Assembly: GCA_014843695.1 (NCBI GenBank)
Contig: CM026386.1
Span: forward strand, 83,319,697-83,383,696
DNA length: 64,000 bases
Source of the DNA: Archivesica marissinica
Taxonomy: Eukaryota; Mollusca; Bivalvia; Venerida; Vesicomyidae
Reading direction: 5' to 3'
Positions 10,416 through 21,200 of this stretch are shown here, one piece after another. A model generated the notes under the pieces. The model ran no database searches. It was given only the letters and a program-made list of their open reading frames with translations, and was not told where the DNA came from. Numbering within the stretch: position 1 is the stretch's first letter; the number at the start of each line of letters is the position of its first letter. A program made the translations under genes and the position numbers.

Positions 10416-11484
10416 TGTTTCACTCTACATGTAGATCATGTTTCTCCCATGGGTACGGTTTCACTCTACATGTAGATCATGTTTCTCCCATGGGTACGGT
10501 TTCACTCTACATGTAGATCATGTTTCTCCCATGGGTAAGGTTTCACTCTACATGTAGATCATGTTTCTCCCATGGGTAAGGTTTCACTCTACATGTAGAT
10601 CATGTTTCTCCCATGGGTAAGGTTTCACTCTACATGTAGATCATGTTTCTCCCATGGGTAAGGTTTCACTCTACATGTAGATCATGTTTCTCCCATGGGT
10701 AAGGTTTCACTCTACATGTAGATCATGTTTCTCCCATGGGTAAGGTTTCACTCTACATGTAGATCATGTTTCTCCCATGGGTAAGGTTTCACTCTACATG
10801 TAGATCATGTTTCTCCCATGGGTAAGGTTTCACTCTACATGTAGATCATGTTTCTCCCATGGGTAAGGTTTCACTCTACATGTAGATCATGTTTCTCCCA
10901 TGGGTAAGGTTTCACTCTACATGTAGATCATGTTTCTCCCATGGGTAAGGTTTCACTCTACATGTAGATCATGTTTCTCCCATGGGTAAGGTTTCACTCT
11001 ACATGTAGATCATGTTTCTCCCATGGGTAAGGTTTCACTCTACATGTAGATCATGTTTCTCCCATGGGTAAGGTTTCACTCTACATGTAGATCATGTTTC
11101 TCCCATGGGTAAGGTTTCACTCTACATGTAGATCATGTTTCTCCCATGGGTAAGGTTTCACTCTACATGTAGATCATGTTTCTCCCATGGGTAAGGTTTC
11201 ACTCTACATGTAGATCATGTTTCTCCCATGGGTAAGGTTTCACTCTACATGTAGATCATGTTTCTCCCATGGGTAAGGTTTCACTCTACATGTAGATCAT
11301 GTTTCTCCCATGGGTAAGGTTTCACTCTACATGTAGATCATGTTTCTCCCATGGGTAAGGTTTCACTCTACATGTAGATCATGTTTCTCCCATGGGTAAG
11401 GTTTCACTCTACATGTAGATCATGTTTCTCCCATGGGTAAGGTTTCACTCTACATGTAGATCATGTTTCTCCCATGGGTAAGCT
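10416..11484. repeat. 41-bp minisatellite, 26 nearly identical copies
   Basis: Unit begins GGTTTCACTCTACATGTAGA and ends TTTCTCCCATGGGTAA. The first two units carry GGGTACGG at the junction and all later ones GGGTAAGG; I see essentially no other variation. Each unit contains two short palindromes (CTACATGTAG and CCATGG). Confidence 0.97.
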
Positions 11485-11635
11485 ACTTTGTTGTATTTAA
11501 TTGGTTATTTACTCAGTACACTTGGTAGAAATTTGTAACTTTTCCTGGGATACACTATAGCATGCTGCTATATTAGAATCAAAAGGAAGGTTTCGAAGCA
11601 TCACAACTACAGTGATGATACAATTAAACATCACC

Positions 11636-14600
11636 CTACCACTGCACTACTGCACCACTGCACTACTGCATGCACCACTGCACTACTGCACCATTGCACT
11701 ACTCCACCACTGCACTACTGCACAACTGCACTACTGCACCACTGCACTACTCCACCACTGCACTACTCCACCACTGCACTATTGCACTACTCCACCACTG
11801 CACCACTGCACTACTGCACAACTGCACCACTGCACCACTGCACTACTGCACTACTGCACAACTCCACCACTGCACCACTGCACTACTCCACCACTGCACC
11901 ACTGCACTACTGCACTACTCCACCACTGCACCACTGCACTACTGCATGCACCACTGCACCACTGCACTACTCCACCACTGCACTACCACTGCACTACTGA
12001 ACTACTCCACCACTGCACTACCACTGCACTACTGCACTACTCCACCACTGCACTACTGTACCACTGCACTACTACACCACTGTACTACTACACCACTGCA
12101 CTACTGCACCACTGCACTACTACACCACTGCACTACTACACCACTGCACCACTGCACTACTGCACTACTCCACCACTGCACTACTCCACCACTGCACTAC
12201 TGCACTACTCCACCACTGAACTACTGCACCACTGCATTACTCCACCACTGCACTACTCCACCACTGCACTACTGTACCACTGCACTACTGCACTACTCCA
12301 CCACTGAACTACTGCACCACTGCACTACTCCACCACTGCACTACTCCACCACTGCACTACTGTACCACTGCACTACTGCACTACTGCACTACTCCACCAC
12401 TTCACTACACCACCACTGCACTACTGTACCACTGCACTACTGCATTACTCCACCACTGCACTACTCCACCACTGCACTACTGCACCACTACACTACTGCA
12501 CTACTCCACCACTGAACTACTGCACCACTGCACTACTGCACCACTGCACCACTGCACCATTGCACTACTGTACCACTGCACTACTGCACTACTGCACTAC
12601 TTCACCACTGCACTACACCACCACTGCACTACTGTACCACTGCACTACTGCATTACTCCACCACTGCACTACTGCACCACTGCACTACTGCACTACTCCA
12701 CTACTGAACTACTGCACCACTGCACTACTGCACTACTGCACTTGCACTACTACACCATTGCACTACTCCACCACTGCACTACTGTACCACTGCACTACTG
12801 CACTACTCCACCACTGCACCACTGCACTACTGCACCACTGCACTACTGCACCACTGCACTACTGCACCACTGCACTACTGCACCACTGCACCACTGCACT
12901 ACCACTGCACTACCACTGCACTACTGAACTACTGCACTACTGCACCACTGCACTACTGCACCACTGAACTACTGCACCCCTGCACCACTGCACTACGGCC
13001 CTACCACTGCACTACTCCACCACTGCACTACTCATCACTGCACTACTGCACCACTGCACTACTGCACCACTGCACAACTGCATCACTACACTACTGCACC
13101 ACTGCACTACCACTGCACTACCACTTCACTACTGAACTACCACTGCACTACCACTGCACTACTGCACAACTGCATCACTACACTACTGCACCACTGCACT
13201 ACTGCACCACTGCACTACTGCACTACCACTGCACTACTGCATTACTGCACCACTGTACTACCACTGCATTACTGCACTACCACTGCACTACCATTGCACT
13301 ACTGCACTACCACTGCACTACTGCACTACCACTGCACCACTGCACTACTGCACCACTGCACCACTGCACTACTGCACCACTGCACTACCACTGCACTACC
13401 ACACCACTGCACTACTGCACCACTGTACTACTGCACCACTGCACCACTGAACTACTGCACCACTGCACCACTGCACTACTGTACTACCACTGCACTACCA
13501 CTGCACTACTGAACTACTGCACCACTGCACTACTGCACCACTGCACTACTGCACCACTGAACTACTGCACCCCTGCACCACTGCACTACTGCACTACCAC
13601 TGCACTATGGCACTACCACTGCACTACTCCACCACTGCACTACTCCATCACTGCACTACTGCACCACTGCACTACTGCACCACTGCACAACTGCATCACT
13701 ACACTACTGCACCACTGCACTATCACTGCACTACCACTTCACTACTGAACTACCACTGCACTACCACTGCACTACCACTGCACTACCACTGCACTACTAC
13801 TGCACAACTGCATCACTACACTACTGCACCACTGCACTACTGCACCACTGCACTACCACTGCACTACTGCATTACTGCACCACTGTACTACCACTGCACT
13901 ACTGCACCACTGCATTACTGCACTACTGCACTACTGCACTACCACGGCACTACCACTGCACCACTGCACTACTGCACCACTGCACTACTGCACCACTGCA
14001 CCACTGCACAACTGCATCACTACACTACTGCACCACTGCACTACCACTGCACTACCACTTCACTACTGAACTACCACTGAACTACCACTGCACTACCACT
14101 GCACTACCACTGCACTACCACTGCACTACCACTGCACTACTGCACAACTGCATCACTACACTACTGCACCACTGCACTACTGCACCACTGCACTACTGCA
14201 CTACCACTGCATTACTGCACCACTGTACTACCACTGCACTACTGCACCACTGCATTACTGCACTACTGCACTACCACTGCACTACCACTGCACTACCACT
14301 GCACTACCACTGCACTACCACTGCACTACTGCACTACTGCACCACTACACCACTGCACTACCACACCACTGCACTACTGCACCACTGTACTACTGCACCA
14401 CTGCACTACTGCACCACTGCACTACTGCACCACTGCACCACTGCACCACTGCACAACTGCATCACTGCACCACTGCACCACTGCACCACTGCACCACTGC
14501 ACCACTACACCACTGCACTACTACACCACTACACTACTGCACCACTGCACCACTGCACCACTGCATCACTATACCACTGCACTACTGCACCACTGCACCA

Positions 14601-14648
14601 CTGCACCACTGCACCACTGCACTACTGCACCACTGCAATACTGCATCA
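11636..14648. repeat. 3-kb low-complexity array of 8- and 11-bp units (CACTGCAC / TACTGCAC)
   Basis: Irregular mixture of CTGCACTA, CTGCACCA, CTCCACCA and the 11-mer CTGCACTACCA. The 8-bp forms dominate at the left; TACCACTGCAC forms become common after about 13,080. The sequence has almost no G outside CTGCAC, giving strong strand asymmetry. The long open frames of H, C, T, A, L, P and Y residues are shadows of this composition. Confidence 0.95.
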
Positions 14649-14712
14649 AACCAATAAGGCATGCTGTGCTGTTGCTTATTCTTTTATACTGGGTGCAACA
14701 GTCGCATTTCAA

Positions 14713-15130
14713 GCGGTGATATTTACATCGCTATTACATTTCCTACGATGAACGTACATGTATGTGCCCTGATTGTATACATTTTCGCATGAGGGTTCCC
14801 AACTAATGATATGCAGCTGACATGCGCACACGTAGCTACTGGATGCACATTCGCAGTGTTAGGCTGCGTTCGTCGCGAGAAAAGGCGTGTCTTACAGTTT
14901 ACGCTGTTCCAAGGATGATCTATTTATCTATTCCGGCAGACGGTAAGTTGCAAATCTGGACCAAAAATCATTTTAAATACAAAATGTGCTATCTTTTCCT
15001 TCGAGTCATTGAAACGAATAACTAATGTAAGTATATCAGGGTATGAACTACATTGGGTATGCTTAAAGTTATCTTGGATGTTTAACCACGCCCAATGTAG
15101 TTCATACCACGATGGAAACTATTATCCACG
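14713..15130 (+). mobile_element. Dispersed ~0.4-kb element ending in an 18-bp hairpin, copy 1
   Basis: Similar to 33583-33990 (opposite strand) over its whole length, for example GTTCCAAGGATGATCTATTT and GGTAAGTTGCAAATCTGGAC. The 3' part holds a perfect 18-bp inverted repeat, GGTATGAACTACATTGGG at 15040-15057 and its complement at 15091-15108. No transposase is visible, so it is probably non-autonomous. A family 3 SINE body abuts it on the right. Confidence 0.65.
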
Positions 15131-15340
15131 CGCATTCGCTTCAGGTGCGAAAGGTCCGGAGTTTGAGGCCCGCTGGAGCCGTTACTATTGTGCCCTTAGG
15201 CAAGGCATTTAAATTCCACGTTGCCTCTCTCTCTCTCTACCTCGTGGCGATGGATTACATCAGGAATAAGGTCTCGCGAGTGATTAATATAAGTTGAAAT
15301 AACTTGTTTCGCAATCAAGCTAAAATAAATTTGTATAAAC
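15131..15340 (+). mobile_element. SINE, family 3 body and tail (headless)
   Basis: Plus-strand copy with AGGTGCGAAAGGTCCGGAGT, GCCCTTAGGCAAGGCATTTA, CTACCTCGTGGCGATGGATT and the tail GAGTGATTAATATAAGTTG then CTTGTTTCGCAATCAAGC. Confidence 0.7.
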
Positions 15341-15611
15341 TAACAGATTCATTGACCTAGTAGATATACTTCTGAAGCACAGATGATTCATAATATGCAC
15401 ATGGATAGAACGTTTCATATTAATCTACAGCTGGTCTACAACTAGTCTACACATTAGAATGTCCCTGCTGTATCGTGTATGGCATAGGCAGAAAATCCTG
15501 ATGGTGCATCATAACCTGATAACGTATGGACTATGGTATAGTATTTCACCGGCTAAATAGTATTGATGTAAATTCTAAGTTGCATCAAATTATCACATTT
15601 GATCAATCAAA
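15341..15611. other. Short intergenic stretch before the LINE
   Basis: No gene or named repeat seen. It ends directly at the truncated 5' end of the LINE; an in-frame TGA at 15600-15602 precedes the LINE reading frame. Confidence 0.4.
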
Positions 15612-17636
15612 ATGTCATCCACTAAAAACAAATTGCCCTGGATTAAGGTTGAACTAAAACGCCTATTCAGGAAACGGGATAAAGCATTCAGGAAATATAA
15701 GAAAAGCAAACAAACCACACACAAAGAACACTATCTTAAACTAAAACACCTCTGTAGAAAACAAACTAAAATAGAATATCAAAAATATCTAGGTGACATA
15801 CTTAACGTAAATACCAGCAATTCAGATGAACAACAACAACAACCTGAACCCAAGCCAAACAATAAAAAACTATATTCACTACTAAAACACTCCAGACAAG
15901 ACTCTGTTGGAATAGACTCTCTTAAAAAGCACAATAAACTACACACAGCAGACACAGACAAAGCCACAATACTAAATGAACAATTTCAATCTGTCTTCAC
16001 CCCCAAGTCCCCTGTTTCTCTAAAATCCCTGGCTGAAATGAAAGTACAGGATATGGCAGATACAGGTAGAGAGACCTCACACCCAACGTTTAGCTCACAC
16101 GACCCTATGCCAGATATCGACATCTCTGTTAATGGCGTTGAGAAACTCCTCAAAAACCTCAACCCCCATAAGGCTGCAGGACCAGACCAAATTAGACCAA
16201 TAGTACTCAAAAACACCTGCAAAGAAATGGCCCCAATCCTATGTGAACTTTTCAAAAAGTCTCTGCAGACCAGTACCCTACCTGATATCTGGAAAATGGC
16301 AAATGTAGCCCCTATTTATAAAAAAGGCACAAAGTCCGACCCTGCAAACTACCGACCAATCTCTCTTACCTGTATCCTGTGCAAAACACTGGAACACATT
16401 GTCTCATCTAGCGTAACAAAGCACTTCACACAAGCCAACCTCTTCTATGAACTACAACATGGTTTCCGAGAAAAAAGGTCATGTCAAACCCAACTCCTCA
16501 TGCTAATAGACGACATCCTCAAATCCATAAACCAGAGAAGTCAAGTTGACTTAATACTCCTTGACTTCTCAAAAGCCTTTGATATGGTCAACCATGAAAA
16601 GCTCCTGTATAAGCTACATTATTATGGCATAAGGGGTCAAACTCTCTCATGGATTAAAAGCTTCCTAGACAACAGGTCACAGTCCGTCGTAGTCAATGGC
16701 TCTAAGTCAAGTACCATACCAGTCTCCTCCGGTGTCCCACAGGGTTCGGTCCTCGGACCACTCCTCTTTCTCATATACATCAATGACCTCCCAGATTTTG
16801 TCAAACACTCTAAAGTCCGCCTCTTCGCCGATGACACAGCTCTTTATCTTTCTCTGACTGTTTCTTCTCATTCCAGCCTACTACAGCAAGACTTACACCA
16901 GCTTGAACAATGGGAATCCAAATGGGAAATGAAATTCAATCCATCAAAGTGCCAGGTTATTCAGATCACCAAACGCAAACTAGTCATATCCACGAAATAT
17001 CGTCTGCATAATACCTTCTTAGAAACTGTTTCTTCAGCAAAATACCTGGGAGTAACAATATCAAGTGATTTAAACTTTAACAAACACATAGACAACATCA
17101 GCAAAAAAGCAAGTCAAACATTGGGTTTTCTAAGACGAAACATCAAAGTACACTCAGAAAGGTTAAAATCAACAGCATACAAGACACTGGTAAGGCCCCA
17201 GCTTGAGTATAGCTCCACGATTTGGTCACCGTATACGGCAGTTCTCATAGACCAGCTTGAGTCTGTACAGCGCAGAGCTGCCCGCTGGGCCAAACAAGAC
17301 TACGGCCGAACGTCCAGTGTCACAGAAATGTTGAACTCCCTAAATTGGAGACGCCTTGACCTTCGTCGCATCGACCAAAGATTGGTTATGTTCCACAACA
17401 TCCTCCATAACCAAGTTGCCATTCAAGCTGAAAACTACCTTACCCCAAATACAAGATCTTCCAGAACATCCCATTCCCAAGCATTCCGACAGATCCAAAC
17501 AGTGACTGACTACCATAAATATTCCTTCTTTCCAAGAACCATTGTCCACTGGAATGCTTTGCCCCCAGATATTGTCACCTTGTCTGGCCCACAGTTCAGT
17601 CTGGCTGCAAGTCGGATTGAACATGTTTCTCCCTAA
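15612..17636 (+). CDS. LINE ORF2-type protein: reverse transcriptase domain, endonuclease missing
   Basis: An open frame of 674 codons. Visible RT blocks in order: NPHKAAGPDQI near residue 183; YRPISL near 246; HGFREKRSCQTQLL; LLDFSKAFD near 316 (first catalytic Asp); GVPQGSVLGPLLFLIYINDL near 373; LFADDTALYL near 404 (catalytic Asp pair); and YLGVTISSDL near 477. After the RT comes a conserved C-terminal region (VRPQLEYSSTIWSPY, WRRLDLRRIDQRL). Sequence style fits the Jockey/CR1/I supergroup, but I cannot fix the clade. It has no internal stop or frameshift, which suggests a fairly recent copy. The listed ATG need not be used, since the true N-terminus is gone. Confidence 0.9.
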   Translation: MSSTKNKLPWIKVELKRLFRKRDKAFRKYKKSKQTTHKEHYLKLKHLCRKQTKIEYQKYLGDILNVNTSNSDEQQQQPEPKPNNKKLYSLLKHSRQDSVGIDSLKKHNKLHTADTDKATILNEQFQSVFTPKSPVSLKSLAEMKVQDMADTGRETSHPTFSSHDPMPDIDISVNGVEKLLKNLNPHKAAGPDQIRPIVLKNTCKEMAPILCELFKKSLQTSTLPDIWKMANVAPIYKKGTKSDPANYRPISLTCILCKTLEHIVSSSVTKHFTQANLFYELQHGFREKRSCQTQLLMLIDDILKSINQRSQVDLILLDFSKAFDMVNHEKLLYKLHYYGIRGQTLSWIKSFLDNRSQSVVVNGSKSSTIPVSSGVPQGSVLGPLLFLIYINDLPDFVKHSKVRLFADDTALYLSLTVSSHSSLLQQDLHQLEQWESKWEMKFNPSKCQVIQITKRKLVISTKYRLHNTFLETVSSAKYLGVTISSDLNFNKHIDNISKKASQTLGFLRRNIKVHSERLKSTAYKTLVRPQLEYSSTIWSPYTAVLIDQLESVQRRAARWAKQDYGRTSSVTEMLNSLNWRRLDLRRIDQRLVMFHNILHNQVAIQAENYLTPNTRSSRTSHSQAFRQIQTVTDYHKYSFFPRTIVHWNALPPDIVTLSGPQFSLAASRIEHVSP

Positions 17637-17790
17637 ATAAACCTGCCCTGTTCTTAACCTGTTTTTAACCAACCTAACATCATTCTTTTTATCATCTTTT
17701 ATTTCATCTCTTACTAACATTCTTGTCAGTTGACGCGCGTCAAAGTCTAAGGTCCCCATCAGGGGTTTGACTAATAGGAAGATAGATAGA
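15612..17790 (+). mobile_element. 5'-truncated LINE with intact reverse transcriptase
   Basis: Non-LTR retrotransposon lying between HIBCH and PPCS. The reading frame begins in the linker that normally joins endonuclease to RT, so the endonuclease is lost, as in typical 5' truncation. The 3' UTR (17637-17790) carries a stem-loop CCCC-ATCA-GGGG at 17754-17765 followed by GTTTGACTAATAGGAAGATA and a short GATA repeat. The same 3' end occurs at about 26165-26215 and, inverted, at 26564-26745. Confidence 0.85.
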
Positions 17791-18131
17791 ATTGAAACAA
17801 TATTATTTCCAAGATATAAATATAACACGTTGTCAGTTGTAGCTACAGTAGTGACAGTTACTGTGGGTGTGACAGTGCGTGTCTACAAAAATGTACATCC
17901 AGCAATCACTGACAATATACATTAAAACTTGCTGGCAAGTCAAAATTTAGAATTATACATGTTAAATATACATCAAGGTAAGCTATGGGTAAGTAGGTCA
18001 CTGTTTACACTTACGTTGTTACATACATAGAAGCGTTATCTTGTCCAATTGATAAATTTGTCAAAAATCCAAGGGTATCCTACCGGAAGCAGATCTTCAA
18101 AAAGGAAAGTACATTAATAATTTGTTTACAA
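17791..18131 (+). promoter_or_regulatory. Presumed PPCS promoter and 5' UTR region
   Basis: Unique-looking sequence between the LINE 3' end and the PPCS ATG. The GC-poor sequence has no clear TATA box at a useful distance, and I cannot place a transcription start. Assigned by position only. Confidence 0.35.
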
Positions 18132-18257
18132 ATGGCGGAAGCAGTCAACTTTTTTGAGGAAACATCAGAACCATCCAATTTCCAAGAAACAAAGTCACAG
18201 ATTGAAATATTTGTTGCGCGGCATAATGAGGCAGAAACGCGTGTTGTTCTTGTTACG
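18132..18257 (+). CDS. PPCS: PPCS exon 1 with start codon
   Basis: Forty-two codons from ATGGCGGAAGCAG ([10 protein letters not shown]) to RVVLVT, then donor GTAAATA. The ATG context is acaaATGG. The junction VLVT|SGGT is exactly the conserved nucleotide-binding strand of PPCS, which fixes the link to exon 2 although 9 kb of transposon-filled intron lie between. Confidence 0.9.
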
Positions 18258-21200
18258 GTAAATAACCCGATGTCAATGAAATTACGGCCACTTTGAGTTT
18301 GACTTTCTAGTGCGTTCCATGTTCCCCACCATCTCTACACTAAATGGTAGTACCTTTTTTTTTATTTAACGTCGCTACCGGTTGCCCATTTGAGCGACGC
18401 GCAGTTCACCTAACAACACCTTTCCTGGGCAGGGTCCAGCGGTTAACCAGTACAGTGGTATACAAGTCAGAGACCTTAACCACTTGACCAAGGAGGTGGG
18501 CGGACTTGTATATACACTTAGGGCCACTTGTAACCCGACACTTAAATAAATCGCTATAATTGGATTATTTGTGAAAGAATTTCATTCTAATTTGGACTAT
18601 GTATAAAAAATCAACACATCATAAGTGTATACAAGAAATTTCTTTTCAATTGATGAACAAAAAGGTACAAAACTTAACAAATAACAAACAACACTGTAAA
18701 ATCAAAATTCACAAAATAACAAAGCGCAAGACCAGACACTTTTCAAATAATTAACCTTTGCTTCTGGGAAAAACAATCAAGACGAGGATGATATTAATAA
18801 GTTTTAATGACCTACATACGTGTCACCTATTCAATAGATTTGAGTTAAACTGATATGCCCACTCAATCCGCCTTTCTGAATATCAACAACTTTACAAATA
18901 TCAGACACGGAGGACATATCAGAATGACAACACTATAACCGATACACAACACATCGGGTTCACAATATAGACCATACACGTCAAACTAATCTTTACAAAT
19001 AAATTGTGTTAATCTACAAATATAACACAGTTAATGTTGACGCATATTACTCTAAATAAGTCTATATATACATATTATAACCAAGTCAAATTTGACAGAA
19101 CCCATTGTGAATTACTGATGCATATTACCACTACAGCCGTATGCCATATATGTAGGAACAAAGTACATGATGGTGATTACTATTTCACAATGGATCCTAC
19201 AAACATGACAAATAATGTACCTAGTACATGTAGTAAGCAAACGTAAATTTAAGCAAGCCAATATTAGGGATTTTCAAGGGTGGGCGGGTATCAAAATATT
19301 CGACAGGTGACAACAAAATTCATTCAAGTGGCGCGAAATCTCGTGCACGAAACTATAAGGGTGCAAGGAACCAATGAAAACAGTCATCTCTAAATATTAT
19401 CCAATGACTGAATGACACCAATATGACCGTTGCCTGACTGTAAAGATTAAGGTGCTAACGACTTAACATGAGCAGCGCTTCAGTCTTAATTAAATATTTT
19501 AATGGAACTAAAATCTACCAATTAACCTTTGCTTCTGGGAAAAACAATCAAGACGAGGATGATATTAATAAGTTTTAATGACCTACATACGTGTCACCTA
19601 TTCAATAGATTTGAGTTAAACTGATATGCCCACTCAATCCGCCAAACCCCGGCCAAATAAACGCTTCCAAAACTAAGCAGGCAGCATTAATTAAAGCTGA
19701 ATCCTTTAGTGTGAGAATACAGTTAGATAGTATGTAACTTTGTAACCTACAATGAATAACTTCAGAATATGCAAGGTAACAACAGCAACACTCTCACTTT
19801 ACGTTGTAGCTTAACCGAATTCAACAACAAATATATCAAACTACATGCAATCCTACCTTGTCTGTAGACATGTAATGACACAAACTGGAAAACACCTATA
19901 AATTTACATGAACATACATGTGTATATATGTAATACTGTATAACACGTTTAATATCACTACACTACTCTGAACAATAGTGCTGAACTCAGACCGATGTCG
20001 TGTCAAAGCACCTGCACTTCTAACGATCAGCCCGGCGTAAAGATTAAGAAACTCCCACCAATTTAAATACATCTAATACGATAATGTAGAAATGACCCGA
20101 TGATAAAAGTGTCCTAAACGACCAGAACCCTCCGTTTTTAAATGCAGACCACCATCTAACTTGGCAAAAAGGTAACGCCTTGGCTGTCCCTTGAAACAAA
20201 AGGGACGATAAGTTCTAATAAATTTGAAGTGCAAATCCTTAGACATGACATTATCTATGATACGATTGAATTCTTTAATTCGCCCATCTGTAAGCGCATG
20301 ATCTACCGGACGTGGCAATATGGCAGAGATTATTATGTGTATATAAGCACGGCGACGACGAATCAATGCAACCAAATTTGCAATGTCTGCAGTCATATGT
20401 GCCACCGAACTACGATTATTAATGTTATTCGTTCCCACATGTACTATGACATAATTAAACTTGGACAAGTCTACAAGCTTTTTGTCTATACACTGGCTTA
20501 ATCTACCGATTGTGGCCCCCGGAAATGATTTCACCATTACTCCCTCCATCGGTGGAATGTTCTTAATGATGGAGTCGCCGATAATAATCACTTTGCGGAA
20601 TTCTGTAACAATTAAACATGAACTCAACATTTGTATATGTGTAATGTAGCATGTCAAATAGATGGTAATAGAGGCACTATATAGTATATACCATAGTATA
20701 TTGCAACACAAATCTATAAGACCATCGATACCTATTAACTACATGTATGCAGCCCACATACCTGTAATAGTAGAAAACGAAAATACTAGGTGAGAAAAAA
20801 CTGTCATGGAACTTATGCTGACTTGTGAATGTCTATTCTGTTCAGATGGTGTCATCGTCCAAATTGACAACAGAAACTTTTCTCGGCTAGGACGAAAAGC
20901 ACAAGACATGACAGCTATTTTCAACCAGAATATTTGGTTTTCCTAACACAGTATACCGTAAACATATGTAATTCAAATGTTTTATTTGAAACAACCACCA
21001 TGGAACTTATGCTGACTTGTGAATGTCTATTCTGTTCAGATGGTGTCATCGTCCAAACTGACAACAGAAACGTTTCTCTATAAGGACGAAACGCACACGA
21101 CATGATAGCTATATTCAACTAGAACACTCAGCCTTACTATAGTAACAGTATGTCAATTAAACATAGATAATACAACGTTTTATTAAACACAACTACTGTG

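Noticed and set aside
11612..14080. His/Cys/Thr-rich ORFs in the CACTGCAC array
   Set aside because: Pure composition effect of 8/11-bp repeats; multiple overlapping frames are equally open.
14822..15025. Conserved small protein shared with 33685-33897 (YAVPRMIYL...GKLQIWTK)
   Set aside because: The DNA of the two copies is as similar as the protein and the similarity extends far outside the frame; it is a dispersed repeat.
20229..20649. Plus-strand ORFs of 60-90 codons at 20.2-20.6 kb
   Set aside because: They are antisense shadows of the SGNH hydrolase, whose catalytic blocks are on the minus strand.
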